A DNA stretch of 64,000 bases from Chthoniobacterales bacterium (GCA_036569045.1 DATCRI010000053.1:1-64000); one strand, 5' to 3'. Numbered from the stretch's first letter, positions 27,783 to 36,893 are shown. Numbers and translations are program-made. The notes: generated from the sequence alone by a model not told the origin.

Positions 27783-27860
27783 ATGGGAAACAGCATCTTC
27801 TACATCATTGGTGTCGTGGTCGTCGTCGTGGTCGTCCTCAAGGTCCTCGGGCTCTTCTAA
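27783..27860 (+). CDS. 25-residue membrane microprotein
   Basis: ATG followed by MGNSIFYIIG, a run of eight valines and LKVLGLF, giving a single membrane helix with a polar N-terminus. No Shine-Dalgarno sequence is visible; the frame is open further upstream, so a longer form is possible. It is divergent from the lipoprotein gene and upstream of ppc. Very short hydrophobic proteins of this shape are easily missed; the call rests on composition alone. Confidence 0.4.
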   Translation: MGNSIFYIIGVVVVVVVVLKVLGLF

Positions 27861-28147
27861 CCGCCCGCCGACGGTCAGTCCCCCTGGCCGGATTTTCGCA
27901 GGGACGGCGGGCGTGGGACGTTGACGAGATCGTCACGTTCGCGCGTGGACGAAGAAAGCGGGCCGCTCGCATGGCTGCTTGTTCTCTGGCGCCAGCGCCG
28001 TCGGAAAATGGCCATCGCAGGCCGCTGAACGATGCCCCGTCGGCCGTTCGGACTCCTCGAAAATTCGGGGCGGCCGCTGGCGATTCCCAGTTTCCGCAGA
28101 TCATCGTTGCCGACTGGCACGCCGTCCGCTCTAAGTAGCAACCCAGA

Positions 28148-30946
28148 ATGGCAGCACACGGGGAACCTTCTGATTACATTTCCACCGGCATCGCAAAGAT
28201 CGACGCCGACATCCAATATCTCATCGAGCGGCTCGCCGCCGTTCTGGTGACCCTCGGGGAGGGCGAAACCGCAAAACTGCTTCCCTGGCAGCCCGGCGCC
28301 TCGCCGGATGCCGCGGTCGCCGCGAATTCTCAATCGGTCGAACAGGCGTATTCCATCGCGTTCCAGCTCCTGAACATGGTCGAGGAATGCGCCGCCGGCC
28401 GCACCCGCCGCCTCCGCGAGATTGCCGATCAGTCTTCCGACAACACCGGCACCTGGGCCTACTATCTGCGCCGCCTCAGGAAGGGTGGCTTCACCGCAAA
28501 ACAGATCGCCGAAGTTCTGCCCACGGTGCGCGTCGAGCCCGTGCTCACGGCGCATCCGACAGAGTCCAAGCGTCCCGCCGTGCTCGCCCAGCACCGCGTG
28601 CTGAACGGCCTGCTCGAGGCCATCGACTCCCCGGCGCAATCTCCCGCCGAGCGGCAGCGCCTGCGCGAATCGCTCACCGTCGCCCTCGAGCGGCTGTGGC
28701 GCTCCGGCGAAATCCTTCTTGAGAAGCCCGAGATCGCCACCGAGCGCACGGGCATCATGTTCCACCTCCGCGATGTCTTTCCTCGCGCCGTTGCTCTGCT
28801 CGACCAGTCGCTCGCCGAGGCCTGGACGGCGGCGGAATTTCCCGCCGAGCTGCTCGCCTCGCATTCCGCCTGGCCGCGTCCCCGCTTCAGCACATGGGTC
28901 GGCGGTGATCGCGACGGCCACCCGTTCGTCACGTCCGAAGTCACCGAAGACACGCTCACCGAGCTGCGTCGCAGCGCCTTTCTCGTGCTCGACCGCGGTC
29001 TGCGCCACCTCGCCGCGGCCCTGCCGCTCTCCGAGCTCGTGCAGCCGGCTCCCGCGGATTTCGCCGAAGCTCTCGCCGGGATCGCCGCTCTCGTCGACCC
29101 CGCCCGCGTCGCGACGATCCGCCGCGCTCACGCCGACGAACCTTGGCTCCAATACGTCCTCCTTCTCCGCGAGCGCCTGCCGCTCGACGAGAACCGCGAC
29201 GAAAACGCCCGCATCGTCGAAAAGCCCGGCTCCTACCGCTTCGCCGAGCAGCTCGACGCCGACCTCGCCGTGCTGCAGGACTCGCTCGTCGCCATTGGCG
29301 CGGACCGCCTCGCCCTCAGCGCCGTGTGGCCGGTCCGCCGCACGCTCGACGTCTTCGGCTTTCACCTCGCCTCGCTCGACATTCGCCAGAACAGCTCGTT
29401 CCACGACAAGGCGATCAGCCAGATCCTCGCCGCCGCGGGATTTGCCGACTCCGACTTCGCGAACTGGAGCGAGGAAAAGCGCGTGGAGTTCCTCACGAAG
29501 GAACTCACCGGTCCCCGCCCCTTCCATTTCTCCGATTCCCGCATCGCGCCCGAGGCTGACGCCGTGCTCGATTGCTACCGCGTGCTTCGCGCGCACCTCA
29601 ACAAATACGGCAGCGGCGGCATCGGCGCTCTCATCGTGAGCATGACTCGGTCGCTCTCCGACCTGCTCGCCGTCTACGTGCTCGCCCGCGAAGCCGGCCT
29701 CACCCGCTGGGTCGATGGCCAGCTCGTCTGCGACCTGCCCGTTGTGCCACTCTTCGAAACGCAGGACGATCTCGAGCGCAGTCCCGGTCTCATGGCCGCC
29801 TTCATGGCGCATCCGCTCACGAAGCCCAGCCTGATCCACCAGCGCAACCAGCGTCGCAGCATGCCGGCCCGCATGGCCGCGCGGCCCATCCAGCAGGTGA
29901 TGATCGGCTACAGCGACAGCAACAAGGATTGCGGCATCCTCTCGAGCCAATGGGCGCTCTACAAGGCCCAGCGCGCGCTCACCCAGACGGCTGACGAAGC
30001 CGGCATGCAGATCCGCTTCTTCCACGGTCGCGGCGGCACGATCAGCCGCGGAGCCGGCCCGATCCACCGCTTCCTCGACGCCTTGCCCACCGGCAGTATC
30101 CAGGGCGACTTCCGCCTCACCGAACAAGGCGAAACCATCGCGCAGAAATACGCGAACCTCCCCACCGCCGCCTTCAACCTCGAGCTCCTGCTCGCCGGCG
30201 TCGCCGCCGTTTCCATCGAGCAAAGCAGTCCCGACGCCGCTCCGAAGCCCGAGAGTGACGAGGTCTGGGAAATCCTCACGAAGGCCAGCACGAAGACCTA
30301 TCAGGATTTCGTGCATTCCGAGGGCTTCACCGATTTCTACTCCTACGCGACCCCCATCGACGCGCTCGAGAACACTCGCATCGGCTCCCGCCCGGCGCGT
30401 CGCACCGGCCGCCGCACGCTCGCCGACCTGCGCGCGATCCCGTGGGTCTTCAGCTGGAACCAGTCCCGCTATTACCTCACCGGCTGGTTCGGCGTCGGCT
30501 CCGGCCTCGAAGCGCTCGCAAAAACCAAACCCGAAGCCTTCGCGGAACTCCGCACGAACCTCCGCAAATACCCGGTGCTCTACTACGTCCTCACAAACGT
30601 GGAGACGAATATCGCGAGCGCCGACCTCGGCATCATGGCCGCCTACGCGGATCTCGTGCCCGATCCGGCCATCCGGGAATCCTTCTTCGGTCGCATCACC
30701 GCGGAGTTCGAAAAGACCCGCACCATGCTCGACGACATCTTCCAGGGCCGCCTCGAAGACCGCCGCCCGCGCATGCTGAACACACTCCAGCGCCGCGCCG
30801 ACGCTCTTGCCGTCCTGCACCGCCGCCAGATCGATCTCCTGCGCGCCTGGCGATCGGCTCCGACGCCCGAGGAGGCCGCCGCCCTGCTGCCGCGCGTGCT
30901 TCTCTCGGTCAACGCGATCGCAAGCGGCCTGCGCACCACCGGCTAG
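28148..30946 (+). CDS. ppc: Phosphoenolpyruvate carboxylase
   Basis: 932 residues, normal for the bacterial enzyme. Catalytic signatures are present: VLTAHPTESKR (near residue 135, active-site His), GYSDSNKDCGI and FHGRGGTISRGAGP (active-site Arg and Gly loop). It carboxylates PEP with bicarbonate to oxaloacetate, refilling the TCA cycle that the sdh operon serves. The 287 bases between the microprotein and the ATG hold no gene I can support. A TTGCCG-N17-TCTAAG promoter-like pair lies about 15 bases before the start but is weak. Six bases separate it from the downstream FAH-family gene. Confidence 0.96.
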   Translation: MAAHGEPSDYISTGIAKIDADIQYLIERLAAVLVTLGEGETAKLLPWQPGASPDAAVAANSQSVEQAYSIAFQLLNMVEECAAGRTRRLREIADQSSDNTGTWAYYLRRLRKGGFTAKQIAEVLPTVRVEPVLTAHPTESKRPAVLAQHRVLNGLLEAIDSPAQSPAERQRLRESLTVALERLWRSGEILLEKPEIATERTGIMFHLRDVFPRAVALLDQSLAEAWTAAEFPAELLASHSAWPRPRFSTWVGGDRDGHPFVTSEVTEDTLTELRRSAFLVLDRGLRHLAAALPLSELVQPAPADFAEALAGIAALVDPARVATIRRAHADEPWLQYVLLLRERLPLDENRDENARIVEKPGSYRFAEQLDADLAVLQDSLVAIGADRLALSAVWPVRRTLDVFGFHLASLDIRQNSSFHDKAISQILAAAGFADSDFANWSEEKRVEFLTKELTGPRPFHFSDSRIAPEADAVLDCYRVLRAHLNKYGSGGIGALIVSMTRSLSDLLAVYVLAREAGLTRWVDGQLVCDLPVVPLFETQDDLERSPGLMAAFMAHPLTKPSLIHQRNQRRSMPARMAARPIQQVMIGYSDSNKDCGILSSQWALYKAQRALTQTADEAGMQIRFFHGRGGTISRGAGPIHRFLDALPTGSIQGDFRLTEQGETIAQKYANLPTAAFNLELLLAGVAAVSIEQSSPDAAPKPESDEVWEILTKASTKTYQDFVHSEGFTDFYSYATPIDALENTRIGSRPARRTGRRTLADLRAIPWVFSWNQSRYYLTGWFGVGSGLEALAKTKPEAFAELRTNLRKYPVLYYVLTNVETNIASADLGIMAAYADLVPDPAIRESFFGRITAEFEKTRTMLDDIFQGRLEDRRPRMLNTLQRRADALAVLHRRQIDLLRAWRSAPTPEEAAALLPRVLLSVNAIASGLRTTG

Positions 30947-30952
30947 GCGGCC

Positions 30953-31756
30953 GTGAAGATCATTCGGCATCTCGATGCCGGCGGCGTGGTTCGCTACGCC
31001 GCCGAGCAGCCGGACGGTTCCGCCCTCGTCATTCGCGGTGACATCTTCGGCGCGTTCGACGTCACGCCGGAAACTGCCGACGTGCGCACCCTTCTCGCCC
31101 CGGTCGAGCCAGCAGCCATTCTCTGCATCGGCCTCAACTACCGACAGCACGCTGCCGAAACCGGTGCAAAGATCCCAAAGCATCCGGTCCTGTTCATGAA
31201 GCAATCGGCCGCGCTCCAGCATCCCGGCGCGCCCATCGAGATTCCCAGCCACCTCGCCAGCGAGCGCGTCGACTTCGAAGGTGAACTCGCCGTCGTGATC
31301 GGCCGTTCGTGCAAAAACGTCACGGCAGAAAAGGCCCTCGACTACGTGCTCGGCTACACCTGCGCAAACGACGTGAGCGCTCGCGACTGGCAGAAGGATC
31401 ACGGCGGCAGCCAGTGGTGCCGCGGCAAGACCTTCGACACATTCTGCCCGCTCGGCCCACGCCTCGTCACCACCGACGAGATTCCCGATCCGGCCGCGCT
31501 GCGACTGCGCACGACGGTCAGTGGCGAAGTCATGCAGGAAAGCACCGTCGGCGACATGATCTTCGACGTGCCGACGCTCATCGCCTTTCTCAGCGGCAGC
31601 ACGACGCTCCGCCCAGGCACCGTCATTCTCACCGGCACCCCGTCCGGCGTTGGCATGGCGCGAACGCCCCCACGCTTCCTTCATCCCGGCGATGAAGTCA
31701 CCATCGAGATCGACGGCATTGGCCGGCTCACGAACCCCGTAATCGCCGAGCCCTGA
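30953..31756 (+). CDS. Fumarylacetoacetate hydrolase (FAH) family enzyme
   Basis: 267 residues, starting at GTG (MKIIRHLDAGGVVRYA). The FAH fold is seen in LCIGLNYRQHAAETG, FMKQSAALQHPGAPIEIP, the metal motif VDFEGELAVVIG, ANDVSARDWQ, and LTGTPSGVGMARTPPRFLHPGD near the end. Members include acylpyruvases, 5-carboxymethyl-2-hydroxymuconate isomerases and ureidoglycolate lyases; the substrate cannot be told from this sequence. Given its cotranscription with ppc, an oxaloacetate tautomerase/acylpyruvase role is a reasonable guess. Cytoplasmic. A bidirectional terminator follows. Confidence 0.85.
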   Translation: MKIIRHLDAGGVVRYAAEQPDGSALVIRGDIFGAFDVTPETADVRTLLAPVEPAAILCIGLNYRQHAAETGAKIPKHPVLFMKQSAALQHPGAPIEIPSHLASERVDFEGELAVVIGRSCKNVTAEKALDYVLGYTCANDVSARDWQKDHGGSQWCRGKTFDTFCPLGPRLVTTDEIPDPAALRLRTTVSGEVMQESTVGDMIFDVPTLIAFLSGSTTLRPGTVILTGTPSGVGMARTPPRFLHPGDEVTIEIDGIGRLTNPVIAEP

Positions 31757-31760
31757 TCAC

Positions 31761-31800
31761 AAAAAAGGCCGCGATCTCCAGTCGGAGTCGCGGCCCTTTT
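31761..31800. terminator. Bidirectional intrinsic terminator
   Basis: GGCCGCGA and TCGCGGCC form a perfect 8-bp stem, with AAAAAA before and TTTT after, so it can stop the FAH gene from the left and ssb from the right. Confidence 0.85.
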
Positions 31801-31816
31801 CGAAAGGCGCCTGTCC

Positions 31817-32281
31817 TTAGAACGGAATGTCGTCGTCCTCAGGTTCGGCTGGCGGGCGCGATGCGGGCGGTGCCGAACGCTGCGGCGGGCGCGAGGGCGG
31901 CGCATCATCGTAATCACCACCACTGCTGCGGCCACCACCGCCACCCTTGGTTCCAAGGAGCTGGATGTTTTCGCCGACGACCTTCAACTTGCTGCGCTTC
32001 TGGCCGGTCTGCTTGTCGTCCCACGTGTCCATCTGCAGACGGCCCTCGACGTAAAGAGGCTGCCCTTTCTTGGCGTATTCGTGCGCGACCTCAGCGGTGC
32101 GGCCCCACAGCGTCACGTCGATGAACGTCGTCTCCTCCCGCTTCTCGCCGCCTTCCGAGGCGGGAATGAAACGGTTGACCGCCAGGCCGAGGTCGGTGAC
32201 GGCGGTGCCTTTCGGCGTGTATTTGATCTCGGGGTCACGCGTGAGATTCCCGATGAGGATGACTTTATTGACGCTGGCCAT
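31817..32281 (-). CDS. ssb: Single-stranded DNA-binding protein
   Basis: 154 residues. The OB-fold begins MASVNKVILIGNLTRDPEIK, with TFIDVTLWGRTAEVAHEYAKKG and the DNA-contacting aromatic pattern following. A Gly/Arg/Ser/Pro-rich linker leads to the acidic tail EPEDDDIPF, the protein-interaction tip recognised by RecQ, PriA and others. It follows rpsF, a common rpsF-ssb order, within the prs-rplY-pth-rpsF-ssb block. Confidence 0.96.
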   Translation of the reverse strand: MASVNKVILIGNLTRDPEIKYTPKGTAVTDLGLAVNRFIPASEGGEKREETTFIDVTLWGRTAEVAHEYAKKGQPLYVEGRLQMDTWDDKQTGQKRSKLKVVGENIQLLGTKGGGGGRSSGGDYDDAPPSRPPQRSAPPASRPPAEPEDDDIPF

Positions 32282-32305
32282 GGGGTGCTTCGAGCGGGAG
32301 ACGGA

Positions 32306-32611
32306 TTAGGCCGCGGCCTTGGCGGCGGGCAGGACGAGATAGTTCTGCAGGGTCACATCCGCGTCGAGCTTGAACTTGCCACGGAGCTTCTCGAGCGTAA
32401 CCGGATCGGTCTCGATGATGAAGTTCACGTAGTAGCCGGACTTCTGGTGGTTGTGCTCGTAGGCGAACTCACGGCGCTCGAGGCGCTGCACTTGCTCGAC
32501 GGTCACGCCTTCGGCGGCGAAATCCTTTTCGAGACGTTCGATGATGTCCTTGGCGCTGTCTTCTTTGCCGCGCGTGTTGAGCACGAGCAGGGCTTCGTAT
32601 CGTTTTTTCAT
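32306..32611 (-). CDS. rpsF: Ribosomal protein bS6
   Basis: 101 residues: MKKRYEALLVLNTRGKED at the N-terminus, RLERREFAYEHNHQKSGYYV in the centre, typical bS6 length and fold. 24 bases upstream of ssb and 4 bases downstream of pth. Confidence 0.95.
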   Translation of the reverse strand: MKKRYEALLVLNTRGKEDSAKDIIERLEKDFAAEGVTVEQVQRLERREFAYEHNHQKSGYYVNFIIETDPVTLEKLRGKFKLDADVTLQNYLVLPAAKAAA

Positions 32612-32615
32612 GGTG

Positions 32616-33197
32616 TCAGTTTTTGGGGTCGTTATTGGGATTGAATCGGTTCATGGCGGCCGCAAAGCCGTTGGCCTGGGCAAACTCCACGGCATCCGCC
32701 GCACGGTCCACCGCCTCGTCGAGCGCGGCCTGTTCCTCGGAGGTGAATTTACCGAGGACGTGACCGACGAGCGAATTTTTCGTGACGGAGCCAATGCCGA
32801 CACGCAACCGCGGCACCTGTTCGGTGCCGAGATGCATGAGGACGGAGGCGAGACCGTTGTGCCCGCCGTCGCTGCCCGTGCCACGAAGTCGCAGCCGGCC
32901 GAGCGGAAGGGCCACGTCGTCGATCACCACCAGCGCCTGCGAGGGCTCGAGCTTGTAAAACCGGCAAAAGTCGCCGACGGATTCGCCGCTGAGGTTCATG
33001 AAGGTCATGGGCTTCAGCAGCGTCCAGTCGCCGACGCGGGCCATGTCGGCATTCCACTTCGGCTCGTGCGCAAACGTCGACCCCGCCCGACGCGCAAGCG
33101 CGTCCGCGACGAGGAATCCAACGTTGTGGCGGGTGCGGTCATATTCCCGGCCAGGGTTCCCGAGTCCAGCCACAAGGCGAAAGCGAGAACCCTCCAT
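32616..33197 (-). CDS. pth: Peptidyl-tRNA hydrolase
   Basis: 193 residues. The Pth signature is FRLVAGLGNPGREYDRTRHNVGF, containing the conserved Asn and catalytic His; LLKPMTFMNLSGESV and VIDDVALPLGRLRLRGTGSDGGHNGL complete the active site. It releases tRNA from peptidyl-tRNA drop-off products. Sits between rplY and rpsF, as in many bacteria. Confidence 0.96.
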   Translation of the reverse strand: MEGSRFRLVAGLGNPGREYDRTRHNVGFLVADALARRAGSTFAHEPKWNADMARVGDWTLLKPMTFMNLSGESVGDFCRFYKLEPSQALVVIDDVALPLGRLRLRGTGSDGGHNGLASVLMHLGTEQVPRLRVGIGSVTKNSLVGHVLGKFTSEEQAALDEAVDRAADAVEFAQANGFAAAMNRFNPNNDPKN

Positions 33198-33221
33198 GCG
33201 AGCGAGGCGCGGAGAGGCGCC

Positions 33222-33848
33222 TTAGGCTTCCGCCTTCTTCTCCTTGAGAACCTCGGGAGCGGCCGCGGCGGGAGTGGCTTCCTCCGCGACTTTCGGCTCG
33301 GAGACGAGGAAAACGGTGATGTCGCCGTCGGTGACCGAGGTGACGCCAGCGGGAAGCTGGATGTCCTTCACGTGGATCGACGCGCCGATCTCGAGGGCGG
33401 AAACGTCCACGGTGAGAAGGTCGGGAAGGTTCTGCGGAAGGCACTCGATGTGGAGCGTGCGGAGCTGCTGCTGGAGCAGGCCGCCATGGGTCTTCACGCC
33501 GACCGCTTCGCCAGTGGGCTCGATCGGCACTTCGGACGCGACGGTCTCGGTGCGGGAGACCGCGTGGAAATCCACGTGCAGGATCGTGCCACGGACGGGA
33601 TGACGCTGGATCTCCTGGATGAGGGAGAGCTTGTTCGCGCCGTCGATGTCGAGATCGACGAGGACGTGCTCGTTCGCCGCGTGGGCGAGGACGTTCTCGA
33701 TGGCCTTGCGGTCCACCTCGAGATTGGCGGGAGTTTCATGAGCGCCGTAGATCACGGCGGGCACGGCGCCACGGGCGCGGACTTGTTTGACCGCATTGCG
33801 ACCGGCTTCGGGGCGCGGACGGGCGGAGAGTTTCACTTGCTTGGCCAT
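33222..33848 (-). CDS. rplY: Ribosomal protein bL25 (CTC/TL5 form)
   Basis: 208 residues, the two-domain CTC/TL5 form rather than short L25. The N-terminal 5S-rRNA-binding part has GAVPAVIYGAHETPANLEVD, the second domain has PLGEAV-like strands (VPIEPTGEAVGVKTHGGL). The Ala/Glu/Lys-rich tail ends KEKKAEA. It follows prs by 20 bases, the common prs-ctc-pth order. Confidence 0.94.
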   Translation of the reverse strand: MAKQVKLSARPRPEAGRNAVKQVRARGAVPAVIYGAHETPANLEVDRKAIENVLAHAANEHVLVDLDIDGANKLSLIQEIQRHPVRGTILHVDFHAVSRTETVASEVPIEPTGEAVGVKTHGGLLQQQLRTLHIECLPQNLPDLLTVDVSALEIGASIHVKDIQLPAGVTSVTDGDITVFLVSEPKVAEEATPAAAAPEVLKEKKAEA

Positions 33849-33868
33849 AACGGGAATGTCTGTTCGGT

Positions 33869-34822
33869 TTATTTCTTCAATTGGAAGAGCGACGTCACCG
33901 ATTTGTCTTCGTGGATGCGCTTGATGCCTTCGCCCAACAGCTCGGCTATCGATAACACCTTGACGCAGCTGACCGCACCCGAATGAACCGGTGTGCTGTC
34001 GGTGGTGATCAACTCCTTGATCGGAGAGACCTTTAATCGTTCAACCGCCAAATCTGTCAACACGGCATGCGAAACACCAGCATAAATCTCCATGGCGCCA
34101 CGATCGCGTAAAATAGCCGCCGCGTTCGTGATGGTGCCTGCTGTCTCGGTGAGATCGTCCACGATGAGGACGTTCCGTCCGTAGACATCGCCGATCACGT
34201 GCGAGGCCTCGGTCTCGGTCGCGGATTTCCGCTTCTTCACGACGATGGCGAGGCTCGTGCCGAGCGCCTGGGAGTAGGCCTGGGCCATCTTCACGCCGCC
34301 GACGTCGGGCGAAACGACGACGATGTTCTCGAGCTTCCGGCTCATCAGATACTCCATCATCACCGGCAGGGCGTAGAGATGATCGACCGGAATGTCGAAA
34401 AAGCCCTGCAGCTGCTGCGCGTGGAGATCCATCGTGAGCACTCGCTGCACGCCGGCGGCGACGATGAGATTCGCGACGAGCTTTGCCGTGATCGGCACTC
34501 GGGGCTGATCCTTGCGATCCTGCCGGGCGTAGCCGAAGAAGGGAATCACCGCCGTGATGCGCGCCGCGCTCGCCCGCCGGGCCGCATCCACGAGGATGAG
34601 CAGCTCCATGAGGTTCTGGTTCGTCGGCGGGCAGGTCGGCTGCACGATGAACACATCGCGACCGCGAATGTTCTCGTTGATCTTGACGAAGGTTTCTCCA
34701 TCCGGAAAGGAACTCACGGAAGCCTCGCCGAGCGGGACGCCGAGGTAGCTGCAGATGGATTCGGCGAGGGCGCGATGGGCCGTGCCGGTGAAGATTTTTA
34801 ATTCGGCGGTGGGTCGAAACAT
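33869..34822 (-). CDS. prs: Ribose-phosphate pyrophosphokinase
   Basis: 317 residues from MFRPTAELKIFTGTAH. Signatures are FIVQPTCPPTNQNLMELLI, the GYARQDRKDQPR loop, the histidine-rich ITAKLVANLIVAAG/MDLHAQQLQGFF region and the PRPP-binding loop VLIVDDLTETAGT. It makes PRPP for nucleotide, His, Trp and NAD synthesis. The open frame upstream to 34858 has no better start. First gene of the prs-rplY-pth-rpsF-ssb run. Confidence 0.95.
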   Translation of the reverse strand: MFRPTAELKIFTGTAHRALAESICSYLGVPLGEASVSSFPDGETFVKINENIRGRDVFIVQPTCPPTNQNLMELLILVDAARRASAARITAVIPFFGYARQDRKDQPRVPITAKLVANLIVAAGVQRVLTMDLHAQQLQGFFDIPVDHLYALPVMMEYLMSRKLENIVVVSPDVGGVKMAQAYSQALGTSLAIVVKKRKSATETEASHVIGDVYGRNVLIVDDLTETAGTITNAAAILRDRGAMEIYAGVSHAVLTDLAVERLKVSPIKELITTDSTPVHSGAVSCVKVLSIAELLGEGIKRIHEDKSVTSLFQLKK

Positions 34823-34900
34823 GGGAGCGGCCCGGTGAATGCTACGGTGGCACTGCAAGCTGGCAATGCCAAAATATCTGCCACGTGCGCTTCCGGCGCG

Positions 34901-36124
34901 TCAGGCCGTCGATGGCTCGTCCGCCGGCACGGAATCGACCTCCGCGGTCCGCGGCAAAAGCAGCGTGAGAAAAATCGAGAGACCCACGAGCACGGCGCCG
35001 GCCCACAACGGCGTGCGGGCATAGAATTCCTTCGCGCGCCCCACGTCGAACGAGAGCAGCAAACCGGCGAGCGCCGGACCGATCCATCGCGCGAGCGAGC
35101 CCGCGCTTTGCAGCAACCCGAGCGCGCGCCCCTGCCAGTTCTGGTCGACGCTGCGTGACGCGATGCCCGTGAGCGTGGGCATCAGCAGACTGTTCCCGAT
35201 CGCGACGGCGATGCAGGCGATCACGAGCGACATCATCCCCGAGGCGAGCGGCAGCGCGAAAAGTCCGATCGACAAAACGACCGCGCCGCCCGTCGCCAGG
35301 CGCGCCTCGCCAAATCGCTTCACGAGCCGCCCGATCAGGCCGCCCTGAATGATCGCCCCGACGAGACCGACCATCGCGAGCATGCCGCCGGTGTGCAGTT
35401 CATCGAGGTCGAAGCGGTGAAGCAAAAACAGCGCGAAGACCATCGTCATCATCGAGAAACCCGTGATGAGGCAGAAATATGTGGCCGTGACGGTCGCATA
35501 CACGCGGCCGTTGCTGTGCTGGAAGACGGCAAAGATCGACTCGCGCACCTGCCCGCCACGGCGCTCCTTCGGCAGGCTCTCCGGCAGGATCACGAGGACG
35601 AGGATTGCATTCACCAGCGCCATGCCTGCGGCGAGCAGGAACGGAGCGTGCAGCCCAAACAGTTTTCCCACCAGGCCGCCGATCGCCGGACCAAAAACGA
35701 AGCCCAACCCGAAGGCGGCGCCAATGAGCCCCATCGCCTTCGCGCGCTCCTCCCGCGTGGAAATATCGGCCACATACGCCTGCGCGGTGCCAATGTTTCC
35801 GCCAGCCGCCCCGTCGATGAGTCGCGCGAGGAAGAGCATCGCGAGCGAGCCCGCGAGACCCATCATGAGAAAGCCCGCGGCTGTGCCGAGGATGCTGATG
35901 AAGAGGACCGGCTTGCGACCGACGCGATCGGAAATCTGGCCCCACAACGGCGCGGCCAGAAATTGCGCGAATGAGAAAATCGCAACCAGCAGGCCGTTCT
36001 GTAGCGGCGTCGCATGGAACGTTTCCGCGTAGATCGGCAGCACGGGAATGACGATTCCAAACCCGATCATGTCGATCAGGATCGTGAGGAAAATGATGCC
36101 CAACTGGGCGCGCTTGGTCGTCAT
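34901..36124 (-). CDS. MFS transporter, TetA-like DHA1 family
   Basis: 407 residues with 12 hydrophobic helices. Motif A (GQISDRVGRKPVLFISI) lies between helices 2 and 3, with MFS-like LDMIGFGIVIPVLPIYAETF in helix 1 and ISTREERAKAMGLIGAAFGLGFVFGPAIGG in helices 4-5, the pattern of TetA/bicyclomycin-type drug-proton antiporters. The substrate is unknown. Lies 19 bases after the FmdB-like gene on the same strand, so possibly cotranscribed. Inner membrane. Confidence 0.85.
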   Translation of the reverse strand: MTTKRAQLGIIFLTILIDMIGFGIVIPVLPIYAETFHATPLQNGLLVAIFSFAQFLAAPLWGQISDRVGRKPVLFISILGTAAGFLMMGLAGSLAMLFLARLIDGAAGGNIGTAQAYVADISTREERAKAMGLIGAAFGLGFVFGPAIGGLVGKLFGLHAPFLLAAGMALVNAILVLVILPESLPKERRGGQVRESIFAVFQHSNGRVYATVTATYFCLITGFSMMTMVFALFLLHRFDLDELHTGGMLAMVGLVGAIIQGGLIGRLVKRFGEARLATGGAVVLSIGLFALPLASGMMSLVIACIAVAIGNSLLMPTLTGIASRSVDQNWQGRALGLLQSAGSLARWIGPALAGLLLSFDVGRAKEFYARTPLWAGAVLVGLSIFLTLLLPRTAEVDSVPADEPSTA

Positions 36125-36143
36125 GTCGAACGGAACGCCGGGG

Positions 36144-36359
36144 TCAATGACACCCGCAGCCGCCCGAGCCGCAACCATGGCTCGGCGTCGGAGCGCTCGC
36201 GCTCTTGCTCTTCGCGAGGTAGCCGATGCCGCCCGTGATCACGCGGCGAATCGGCTCGCCCGTTTCGGGATGCACGCGCAGCGCGTCGTCCTTCATGCTC
36301 TGCTTGATCTCGTAGCGCCGGCTCGGCGACTTGATCGTTTCGTAAACGTAAATCGGCAT
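36144..36359 (-). CDS. FmdB-like small protein lacking the zinc-ribbon cysteines
   Basis: 71 residues starting MPIYVYETIKSPSRRYEIKQ. The opening MPIYxYE and the later GEPIRRVITGGIGYLAK are those of FmdB/CxxC regulatory zinc-ribbon proteins. The two CxxC pairs that normally hold zinc near residues 8 and 28 are absent (residues 8-12 read TIKSP). Instead the C-terminus has HGCGSGGCGCH. This may be a variant with its metal site moved to the tail. The longer frame to 36449 has no support. Function unknown; linked to the MFS gene. Confidence 0.65.
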   Translation of the reverse strand: MPIYVYETIKSPSRRYEIKQSMKDDALRVHPETGEPIRRVITGGIGYLAKSKSASAPTPSHGCGSGGCGCH

Positions 36360-36429
36360 GGCGGGAAATGTAGGCGGACGACCCGCCGCGCGCAAGCGGC
36401 CCCTCGCCCGATCGCCGGTCCCAAAAAGG

Positions 36430-36467
36430 AAAAAAGCCGACTGCCACATGGGCAGACGGCTTTTTTT
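36430..36467. terminator. Bidirectional intrinsic terminator after rpsI
   Basis: AAAAAAGCCG-A-CTGCC pairs with GGCAG-A-CGGCTTTTTT around a 5-base loop. Placed directly downstream of the rplM-rpsI operon (minus strand). Confidence 0.88.
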
Positions 36468-36494
36468 CCTCGGGAGGGAAAGTATTCCCTGAGA

Positions 36495-36884
36495 TTAGCG
36501 CTTGGAGAACTGGAAGCGCTTGCGGGCACCGGGCTGGCCGGGCTTCTTGCGTTCCTTCATGCGCGGGTCGCGGGTGAGCAGGCCTTCCTTCTTCAGGATC
36601 GGACGAAACTCGGGATTCAGCTCGATGAGCACACGGCTGATGGCGAGACGCAGCGCGCCGGCCTGGCCGTTGATGCCGCCGCCATTGGTGCTCACGCGAA
36701 GATCGTAGGCGTGGACGCTATTGGCGAGTTCGAGGGGACGAAGAATTTCGTTCTGGAGCGAGAGACCGGGAAAATACTCGGTGAAGTCGCGATCGTTGAC
36801 GCGGATGGTGCCCGAGCCGGCCTTGGCCCAGATCTTGGCGATCGCGTTTTTGCGGCGACCCGTGGCGGTGTATTCGTTGCTCAT
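36495..36884 (-). CDS. rpsI: Ribosomal protein uS9
   Basis: 129 residues: TGRRKNAIAKIWAKAGSGTI, the NGGGINGQAGALRLAISRVL block and a C-terminal RKKPGQPGARKRFQFSKR, all standard for uS9 whose tail reaches the P-site tRNA. Ten bases downstream of rplM. Confidence 0.97.
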   Translation of the reverse strand: MSNEYTATGRRKNAIAKIWAKAGSGTIRVNDRDFTEYFPGLSLQNEILRPLELANSVHAYDLRVSTNGGGINGQAGALRLAISRVLIELNPEFRPILKKEGLLTRDPRMKERKKPGQPGARKRFQFSKR

Positions 36885-36893
36885 GTTACAGAA

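Noticed and set aside
27863-27912. Hairpin GCCCGCCG / CGGCGGGC after the microprotein
   Set aside because: Loop of 34 bases and no T-tract; not convincing as a terminator.
27875-31684. A 1269-codon open frame on the minus strand opposite ppc and the FAH gene
   Set aside because: It is antisense to two recognisable enzymes and its translation has no domain; high GC makes the opposite frame open.
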